Assembly: GCF_001413955.1 (NCBI RefSeq)
Contig: NZ_LCTZ01000002.1
Coordinates: 3,885,501 to 3,949,500, forward strand
Direction of reading: 5' to 3'
DNA: 64,000 bases
Origin: Flagellimonas eckloniae
GTDB taxonomy: Bacteria > Bacteroidota > Bacteroidia > Flavobacteriales > Flavobacteriaceae
Shown: positions 58,962 through 64,000 of the stretch, piece after piece
Numbering within the stretch: position 1 is the stretch's first letter
Layout of the letters: each line of letters opens with the position of its first letter
The notes under the pieces: generated by a model
Seen by the model: the letters and a program-made list of their open reading frames with translations, nothing else
What the model was told of the DNA's origin: nothing
The model's database searches: none
Position numbers and translations under genes: made by a program

Positions 58962-60566
58962 TTATTGATTCATCGTCAACAAAAACTCTTCATTATTTTT
59001 GGTCTGTTTTATGCGCTGTTCCATAAACTCCATGGCTTCAACAGGATTCATGTCTGCTAGGTACTTACGCATAATCCACATGCGTTGAATTGTAGCTTCA
59101 TCCAATAAAAGATCGTCTCTACGTGTAGAAGAAGAGATAAGGTCAATAGCCGGGAATATTCTACGGTTAGAAATTCGTCTATCTAATTGGAGTTCCATGT
59201 TACCGGTTCCTTTAAATTCTTCAAAGATGACTTCATCCATTTTAGAACCAGTTTCTGTAAGCGCTGTTGCAATAATTGAAAGCGACCCGCCATTTTCAAT
59301 GTTTCTTGCAGCTCCAAAGAAACGCTTTGGTTTATGAAGGGCATTGGCATCAACACCACCACTCAATACTTTTCCAGATGCCGGTTGCACGGTATTATAA
59401 GCTCTTGCAAGCCGGGTAATTGAATCCAAAAGAATAACAACATCATGACCGCATTCTACCAAACGTTTTGCCTTTTCCAATACAATATTGGCAACTCTTA
59501 CGTGTTCTGTAGCTTCTTTATCAAACGTAGAAGCCACCACTTCGCCACGAACATTACGTTGCATATCGGTAACCTCCTCTGGGCGTTCATCAATTAAAAG
59601 AATAATTTGATATACTTCTGGATGGTTTGCGGCAATTGCATTGGCAATGTCTTTTAATAACATTGTCTTTCCAGTTTTGGGCTGGGAAACTATCATGCCC
59701 CGCTGTCCTTTTCCAATAGGAGAGAACAAATCCATTATTCGTGTAGATAATGTGCTTTGTCGCTCGGCCAATTTAAATTTTTCTTTTGGAAATAAGGGCG
59801 TTAAGTGCTCAAATGACACCCTATCTCTAACCACTTGCGGATCTAATCCATTTATCTTGCTGACCTTTATAAGGGGAAAGTACTTTTCTCCCTCTTTAGG
59901 AGGTCTTACGTTGCCCAACACAGTATCACCGGTTTTAAGGCCGAATAATCTAATTTGTGACTGTGAAACATAGATATCATCAGGAGAAGATAAATAGTTA
60001 TAATCCGAAGACCGTAAAAAGCCGTAGCCATCTTGCATGATGTCCAACACACCTTCACTTTCAATAATACTATCAAATTCAAACTCAGGTTCTTTGTACC
60101 TGTTTTTTAAATCTTTATCAAAATTACTGCTCTTTTTTTCGTGCCCACCATTTCTTTGGTGGGGATTGTTTCTTCTATTGTTATTTTGATTCTTTTGAGG
60201 GCCATTTTGTTTGTGGGGCTCTCTTTTATGGGGTTGAGTTGAAGGGGCGGTCTCTTTTTTATCAACCGCTTCAGTTTCAGCACTGACCTTTGCAGGTTCC
60301 GTAGTTGTTTTCGAAACAGTTTCCTTTGCTTCTTTTTTTGGTCTTGGAGCTCTTTCCTTTCTGGGTTTTGGAGCTGGTTTTTCTTGCTTTTCTTGGGGCG
60401 TTTTAGTGCTTTCCTGCACTACTTTTGGATTGGAAGCTTGCACATCCAATATCTGGTAGACCAAATCCAGTTTTTTTTGGGTCTTAAATTTAGGAACGTT
60501 TAGTCCTTTTGCAATTTCCTGCAATTCAGGAAGCTTTTTAGCTTTTAGATCTGAAATCTCGAACAT
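58962..60566 (-). CDS. rho: Transcription termination factor Rho
   Basis: A 534-residue hexameric RNA-dependent ATPase that ends transcription at C-rich, untranslated RNA. The N-terminal helix-extended-loop part is [24 protein letters not shown]. Then comes a long (~120 residues) insert rich in Lys, Glu, Asn, Gln and Pro ([31 protein letters not shown]). The RNA-binding cold-shock-like domain is [18 protein letters not shown] ([22 protein letters not shown]). The ATPase core has Walker A SQPKTGKT (GKT 299-301), Walker [17 protein letters not shown] and the Q-loop region '[32 protein letters not shown]'. Such disordered inserts are typical of Bacteroidota Rho. It is followed by a terminator. 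Confidence 0.97.
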   Translation of the reverse strand: MFEISDLKAKKLPELQEIAKGLNVPKFKTQKKLDLVYQILDVQASNPKVVQESTKTPQEKQEKPAPKPRKERAPRPKKEAKETVSKTTTEPAKVSAETEAVDKKETAPSTQPHKREPHKQNGPQKNQNNNRRNNPHQRNGGHEKKSSNFDKDLKNRYKEPEFEFDSIIESEGVLDIMQDGYGFLRSSDYNYLSSPDDIYVSQSQIRLFGLKTGDTVLGNVRPPKEGEKYFPLIKVSKINGLDPQVVRDRVSFEHLTPLFPKEKFKLAERQSTLSTRIMDLFSPIGKGQRGMIVSQPKTGKTMLLKDIANAIAANHPEVYQIILLIDERPEEVTDMQRNVRGEVVASTFDKEATEHVRVANIVLEKAKRLVECGHDVVILLDSITRLARAYNTVQPASGKVLSGGVDANALHKPKRFFGAARNIENGGSLSIIATALTETGSKMDEVIFEEFKGTGNMELQLDRRISNRRIFPAIDLISSSTRRDDLLLDEATIQRMWIMRKYLADMNPVEAMEFMEQRIKQTKNNEEFLLTMNQ

Positions 60567-60728
60567 TAAGTAATGAATAAGTTAAACTTGTATAATGTAT
60601 ATAATTGAAGTAAAAAGTTATTTGGGTACTACGATGGGAAAGAATTCCCTGGGTAAGTGCTTCGCTAATAACGACACAAGTATACAAATTATTTTTCAAC
60701 AATAGGGGTCATTTACCGAAAAGACGCT

Positions 60729-60736
60729 TATTTTTG
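60729..60736 (+). promoter_or_regulatory. -7 promoter element of the DUF4293 gene
   Basis: TATTTTTG matches TAnnTTTG, 22 bases before the ATG at 60759. The ~190-base spacer also drives the divergent rho gene. Confidence 0.45.
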
Positions 60737-60758
60737 CCTTCCGAAATCAATTTAAACA

Positions 60759-61169
60759 ATGATTCAGCGTATTCAAACGTTTTTTTTAGTGATAGTTGCC
60801 CTAATAGCAGGAGTACTACCATTGGTTCTAAACTTATGGATTGATGCTGAAGCAATTAAAGTCTTTGCCAAAAGTGAGCTTTGGATCAGCATTGTATTTT
60901 ACGTTTCTGCGGCTTTGGCTTTGATTTCGATTTTTATGTTCAAAAACAGGCAAAATCAATTTGTAATGAACAGATTGAATATGATATTAAATCTTTTTTT
61001 ACTAGGATTTTTCGTTTACCGATCGCTAAACTTATCCGGAGAAAGTGAAATTTCTGAGAAGGGTATTGGGATGTTGATTCCTGTATTTTCTATCGTTTTT
61101 CTGGTTCTGTCCAACAGAGCCATCAAAAAGGATGAAGATCTTGTAAAATCTGTTGATCGTTTGCGTTAA
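60759..61169 (+). CDS. DUF4293 membrane protein
   Basis: A 136-residue inner-membrane protein with four hydrophobic segments: FFLVIVALIAGVLPLVL, LWISIVFYVSAALALISIFMF, LNMILNLFLLGFFVY and IGMLIPVFSIVFLVLSN. The start MIQRIQTFFL and the ending 'NRAIKKDEDLVKSVDRLR' are the signature ends of DUF4293, a Bacteroidota-restricted family of unknown function that is often found beside rho, as here. It is divergent from rho and followed by a two-way terminator. Confidence 0.88.
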   Translation: MIQRIQTFFLVIVALIAGVLPLVLNLWIDAEAIKVFAKSELWISIVFYVSAALALISIFMFKNRQNQFVMNRLNMILNLFLLGFFVYRSLNLSGESEISEKGIGMLIPVFSIVFLVLSNRAIKKDEDLVKSVDRLR

Positions 61170-61200
61170 ACCTAACATCTTAGTAGTATTAGTGCGAGAA

Positions 61201-61228
61201 AAACCCGGCCAAGGCCGGGTTTTTTATT
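61201..61228. terminator. Two-way terminator
   Basis: AAACCCGGCC-AA-GGCCGGGTTTTTT is a perfect GC-rich stem between the DUF4293 gene and the convergent DUF6503 gene. Confidence 0.92.
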
Positions 61229-61253
61229 TTTATTGATTCTCAGGATTTAAAAA

Positions 61254-62111
61254 TCATTGCATTAATGTTTCTATGGTAAACCCATTATTGAATTTTACAT
61301 TGGTCATGGTTTGGATCAGGTTGGGTTTTTCGGAATAACCCTGCTCACTCGGCATAAAATAAGTGCGTTTCGTTGAAATCATTTGCCCATCTATATCTTC
61401 GTATTCGTAGTTGGCAACAATAGCGGGTTCCTCGACACCTAAGAAAGGTAACGAAAAGAAAAATCTGTCTATCATTTTCGTTTCTGGATTTACATATAGG
61501 ATGTAAATGTCGTTTTGTTCTTTTCCAGTCACTTCTGGGTCATAAGTTACATGTACTTTATCATACATCTTTCCATTATACTCTTCTTGACCTAGGTATT
61601 TGGCAACGGTACCTTTATCGTTCAATTTATAGGCCATTGTAAACCAATAGTAATTGGCCCTTCTTAGAAAATCACTTACTGCTATTAATTGTGGGTCTTC
61701 ATTTTTCTCTCCATTTATCATAACCATGGTTTCTTTACCATCAAAACATTGAGTTACTTCTCCATCTTTATCTGGCACTACGTTGATTTCATGTTGCGAA
61801 TATTTACCAAAAGAAGCTTCAGAATCAAAAATGTAGCGTTCGGTAGAAATATCGGCCTTCCCGTTTGATGGAATGCGATAGTCATAGGTATACTCTACAT
61901 CCTTTTTTTTCCATAAATCATTCCAACCTCCGTGCGCATGTGCAACAGCTGCCAAAATTGTCTTTGGCTCGTTGGTATCATATATAGGTTCAGGTGAAAC
62001 TGCTTCCGAAATTTCTTCAGCAATGACCTCCATCTTTTTTGCTTTTTGACCACAGGAGGCCAAAAGTAAAATACTAGCAATAGTAAAAAGCTTTATTCGT
62101 AATGTTTTCAT
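61254..62111 (-). CDS. DUF6503-type lipoprotein
   Basis: A 285-residue lipoprotein (FTIASILLLASC, Cys20) of the Bacteroidota DUF6503-like group: AVAHAHGGWNDLWKKKDVEYTYDYR at the start of the fold, 'ERYIFDSEASFGKYSQHE', 'DFLRRANYYWFTMAYKLNDKGTVAKYLG' and 'EYNGKMYDKVHVTYDPEVTGKEQNDIYILYVNPETKMIDRFFFSLPF'. It resembles the LolA/LolB-like or LppX-like beta-sheet sandwich used to carry lipids, though that is a fold inference. Function is unknown. It is monocistronic, about 70 bases downstream of the PqqB-like gene on the same strand. Confidence 0.75.
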   Translation of the reverse strand: MKTLRIKLFTIASILLLASCGQKAKKMEVIAEEISEAVSPEPIYDTNEPKTILAAVAHAHGGWNDLWKKKDVEYTYDYRIPSNGKADISTERYIFDSEASFGKYSQHEINVVPDKDGEVTQCFDGKETMVMINGEKNEDPQLIAVSDFLRRANYYWFTMAYKLNDKGTVAKYLGQEEYNGKMYDKVHVTYDPEVTGKEQNDIYILYVNPETKMIDRFFFSLPFLGVEEPAIVANYEYEDIDGQMISTKRTYFMPSEQGYSEKPNLIQTMTNVKFNNGFTIETLMQ

Positions 62112-62180
62112 TTTATTTGGACTAATTGTTTGGGCGTTTAGACGTGGAAAATCTAGTTGCTTACATACAATAGTAGAAAA

Positions 62181-63143
62181 TTACAGTTTAACCCTATCTG
62201 AAAAAGAAGCAATACTGTACCCTTTCTTTAGTACGGATTTAAATTGCTTGCTATTGGGATTGAGTAGTGGATTCGTATGATTAAAGTGAATAAAATGGAT
62301 TTTTTTCTTTTCAATTTCTGGTAAATTTTCAAAAAGCCCCATACTCTCTATAACAAACGGGTGTGGAATTTCTGAAATATCCCTGTTGTTTATTTCTTCC
62401 CCATCAAAAAAAGTGGCATCCAAATAGGCGTAGTCAACATTGCTGATCTCCTCTATAATGTTGCTTTTCCATTTAGACCATTTATCAATATCTGGAATAA
62501 ACAACACAGAGGTGTTAGGCCCCATTATTTTGTAACCAACCGTTTCAGAGTATTCGTCTCTATGTGGGACTGTAAAAGGAACCACACTTAAATTTGGAGT
62601 TAGTTTTATTGGTTTCTCATTGTTCAACTCTTTAACAGCAATATTCTCCAACGCTACCAATTGGTCCCACGGCCCATTACTCTCTAAAAAAGATTTCATT
62701 TTAGGCATGGCATAAACAGGAATTTTTTTAGAACCTAAGGCTTCTCTTCCCAAATACATCAAACCTGTGTAATGGCCCATATGCGCATGTGTTAAAAAGA
62801 TGCCGTTTGGAGTTTCATTGTCTATTCCTGAAAGCTCTTTTAATAGTTTTAATTGCGAAGGCATATCAGGAGTTGCCTCAAATAAATAGGATTTTTTATT
62901 CTCGTGATCAACGAAGCCCAAAGAAACTACTTTCCGAGTGGCGTCTGGACTTTTGAACAAAAGAGAACAACACTCTTTTTGGCATCCTATATGCGGACTC
63001 CCACCGTCTTGCACCGTTCCCAAAACATAAAGGGAAACTTTTACATTTTCAACTTCGGGTTCCACACCAACCGTTTTCACTTGTTTGCTACTATTGTTAC
63101 AAGCAACCGCTATAAAGAAAACAATTATATAAAAACCTCTCAT
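62181..63143 (-). CDS. PqqB-like metallo-beta-lactamase-fold lipoprotein
   Basis: A 320-residue lipoprotein (IIVFFIAVAC, Cys15) of the MBL fold. 'LYVLGTVQDGGSPHIGCQKECC' is the PqqB-type opening, with Cys54, Cys58 and Cys59 as a possible metal site. The metal motif reads THAHMGHYTG (His119, His121, His124), with Gly in place of the usual Asp of HxHxDH. Later 'FTVPHRDEYSETVGYKI', 'LFIPDIDKWSK', 'LDATFFDG' and 'IHFIHFNHTNP' give further ligands. No other pqq gene is near, so PQQ synthesis should not be inferred. Its start is 2 bases from the stop of the phosphoesterase gene. Confidence 0.8.
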   Translation of the reverse strand: MRGFYIIVFFIAVACNNSSKQVKTVGVEPEVENVKVSLYVLGTVQDGGSPHIGCQKECCSLLFKSPDATRKVVSLGFVDHENKKSYLFEATPDMPSQLKLLKELSGIDNETPNGIFLTHAHMGHYTGLMYLGREALGSKKIPVYAMPKMKSFLESNGPWDQLVALENIAVKELNNEKPIKLTPNLSVVPFTVPHRDEYSETVGYKIMGPNTSVLFIPDIDKWSKWKSNIIEEISNVDYAYLDATFFDGEEINNRDISEIPHPFVIESMGLFENLPEIEKKKIHFIHFNHTNPLLNPNSKQFKSVLKKGYSIASFSDRVKL

Positions 63144-63145
63144 AT

Positions 63146-63640
63146 TTACCTCTTTCCTATTTCAATGACTTCAAGATTGGATATTTTTTCTCCATCAATT
63201 ACAAATCTGAGCATAGTACGCATATGGTGAAAACCATGTATTCCGCAAGCTCCTGGATTCATGTGAAGCAGATTTAATTTTTTGTCGTTCATCACCTTTA
63301 AAATATGGGAATGCCCACAGATAAAAAGTTTTGGAGGATTCAATTTAATCTCCTCACGGACCTTAACATTGTATTTGGTCGGATATCCCCCTATATGTGT
63401 TATCCAAACATCAACATTCTCACAAAAGAATCGGTTATGTTCAGGAAATTCTTTTTGGATAACATGGTTATCAATATTGCCATAAACACCACGTACCGGT
63501 TTAAGTGCTTTTAGCTTATCAGTTACATCAAGACTTCCAATATCTCCCGCATGCCACACTTCATCGGATTGCTCAACATATTTTAAAATAGTCTCGTCCA
63601 TGTGCCCATGGGTATCCGAAAGCAGTAAAATTTTAGTCAT
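63146..63640 (-). CDS. YfcE/MJ0936-type metallophosphoesterase
   Basis: A 164-residue cytosolic phosphodiesterase with the five calcineurin-like motifs in order: LLLSDTHGH (Asp, His), WHAGDIGS (Asp), YGNIDNH (Asn), VWITHIGGY (His) and CGHSHI (His x His), ending 'LLHMNPGACGIHG'. The family hydrolyses simple phosphodiesters in vitro and its physiological substrate is unknown. It is the first gene of a pair with the PqqB-like lipoprotein, with a 2-base gap. It is divergent from truA. Confidence 0.92.
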   Translation of the reverse strand: MTKILLLSDTHGHMDETILKYVEQSDEVWHAGDIGSLDVTDKLKALKPVRGVYGNIDNHVIQKEFPEHNRFFCENVDVWITHIGGYPTKYNVKVREEIKLNPPKLFICGHSHILKVMNDKKLNLLHMNPGACGIHGFHHMRTMLRFVIDGEKISNLEVIEIGKR

Positions 63641-63728
63641 AACGCTAAAAATATGCTAAAAAATGTTGGTTAGATATCTTTTGCGAGGGATTCAAGTATC
63701 TTTAAAACCTTAAAATTAAAGAAACCAA

Positions 63729-64000
63729 TTGAGATATTTTATCCGATTTTCGTATTTCGGAAAAGCTTACCATGGATGGCAAAACCAACCCAATGCCATT
63801 ACTGTCCAGGAAGTATTGGAAAAGGCTTTGTCTACGCTCTTGCGAGAAAAAATTGAACTAGTTGGTGCTGGTAGAACTGATGCTGGTGTGCATGCCAAAG
63901 AAATGTATGCGCATTTTGATTTTAATTTAATCGAAAATAAGACGGAATTGGTTTTCCGCTTAAATGCTTTTCTTCCGGAAGATATAGCGGTTCAAGATAT
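63729..64000 (+). CDS. truA: tRNA pseudouridine synthase A, 5' part (cut by window edge)
   Basis: The open frame begins at a TTG at 63729 directly before RYFIRFSYFGKAYHGWQNQPNAITVQEVLEKAL, the standard TruA start. An in-frame TAA lies four codons upstream, and no ATG fits. The catalytic Asp is in GAGRTDAGVHAKEM, and the frame runs on through 'FRLNAFLPEDIAVQD' to the window end. TruA makes pseudouridine at positions 38-40 of the tRNA anticodon stem. About 90 residues are visible. It is divergent from the phosphoesterase gene with a short AT-rich spacer. Confidence 0.93.
   Translation, partial: MRYFIRFSYFGKAYHGWQNQPNAITVQEVLEKALSTLLREKIELVGAGRTDAGVHAKEMYAHFDFNLIENKTELVFRLNAFLPEDIAVQD

Noticed and set aside
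62181..63143. PQQ biosynthesis gene pqqB
   Set aside because: Only PqqB-like; the protein is a lipoprotein and no other pqq gene is present.
1..64000. CRISPR array, prophage, restriction or toxin-antitoxin defence system
   Set aside because: No regularly spaced repeats, cas genes, phage structural genes, methylases or toxin families were recognised.

Overview
The window is a piece of an AT-rich Bacteroidota chromosome, almost certainly a marine member of the Flavobacteriaceae. The evidence is the TAnnTTTG-type -7 promoter elements with weak Shine-Dalgarno signals, a SecD-SecF fusion, T9SS type B sorting domains, a tmRNA encoding a ...NNYALAA tag, Rho with a long charged N-terminal insert, many lipoproteins, and flavobacterial families such as LruC, DUF6588, DUF4293, DUF2911 and DUF6503. 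Most of it is core chromosome. I see no insertion sequence, prophage, CRISPR array or plasmid/conjugation module.

Layout. 1-1.03 kb: minus-strand run of a coiled-coil membrane protein, a Bor-like lipoprotein and the start of an FAD-linked oxidase. 1.5-4.0 kb: a worn accessory patch. Two decayed copies of one small gene sit as direct repeats around a PadR-type regulator and an unknown partner gene, followed by a tRNA-like remnant and then ssrA (tmRNA). 4.6-13.8 kb: saccharopine-dehydrogenase-like enzyme, S9 peptidase, transglutaminase-like protein, DUF1801 protein, kdsA, typA, a ROK/PpgK-type glucokinase, a small membrane protein and FtsE. 14.6-22.3 kb: cell-envelope block with a 1007-aa TPR protein plus plug-less beta-barrel, and two 362-aa OmpA-domain paralogues either side of a small carboxypeptidase-regulatory-like protein. 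22.4-34.5 kb: amidohydrolase, DUF2911, asnB, gyrB, DUF6588, a lipoprotein, mdh and secDF, mostly separated by clear hairpin terminators.

34.5-42 kb, minus strand: HEAT-repeat protein, TfoX-N protein, GNAT, a tandem ABC ATPase with a degenerate first half, then the compact operon folE-cysS-yidD-lgt-DUF192-GNAT. 42-50.6 kb: two type B T9SS cargo proteins, a FadL-type porin preceded by a remarkable Gly/Trp- and Ser/Arg-repeat lipoprotein, proS, two identical tRNA-Glu genes and rpsT. 50.6-58.8 kb: three LruC-domain lipoproteins. The last two are tandem duplicates including their promoter regions, while the first shares both end domains but has a different central module. A membrane protein/lipoprotein pair lies upstream. 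58.9-64 kb: rho, DUF4293, DUF6503 lipoprotein, PqqB-like MBL lipoprotein, YfcE-type phosphoesterase, and the 5' end of truA.

Core functions represented are translation (proS, cysS, tRNA-Glu, rpsT, typA, tmRNA), DNA topology (gyrB), transcription termination (rho), lipoprotein and protein export (lgt, secDF, yidD), LPS Kdo synthesis (kdsA), central metabolism (mdh, asnB, folE) and surface display (T9SS cargo, OmpA, LruC). The least explained parts are the 1.3-4.0 kb patch, the three-gene LruC array with its conserved upstream DNA, and the repeat-rich lipoprotein at 47-48.4 kb.
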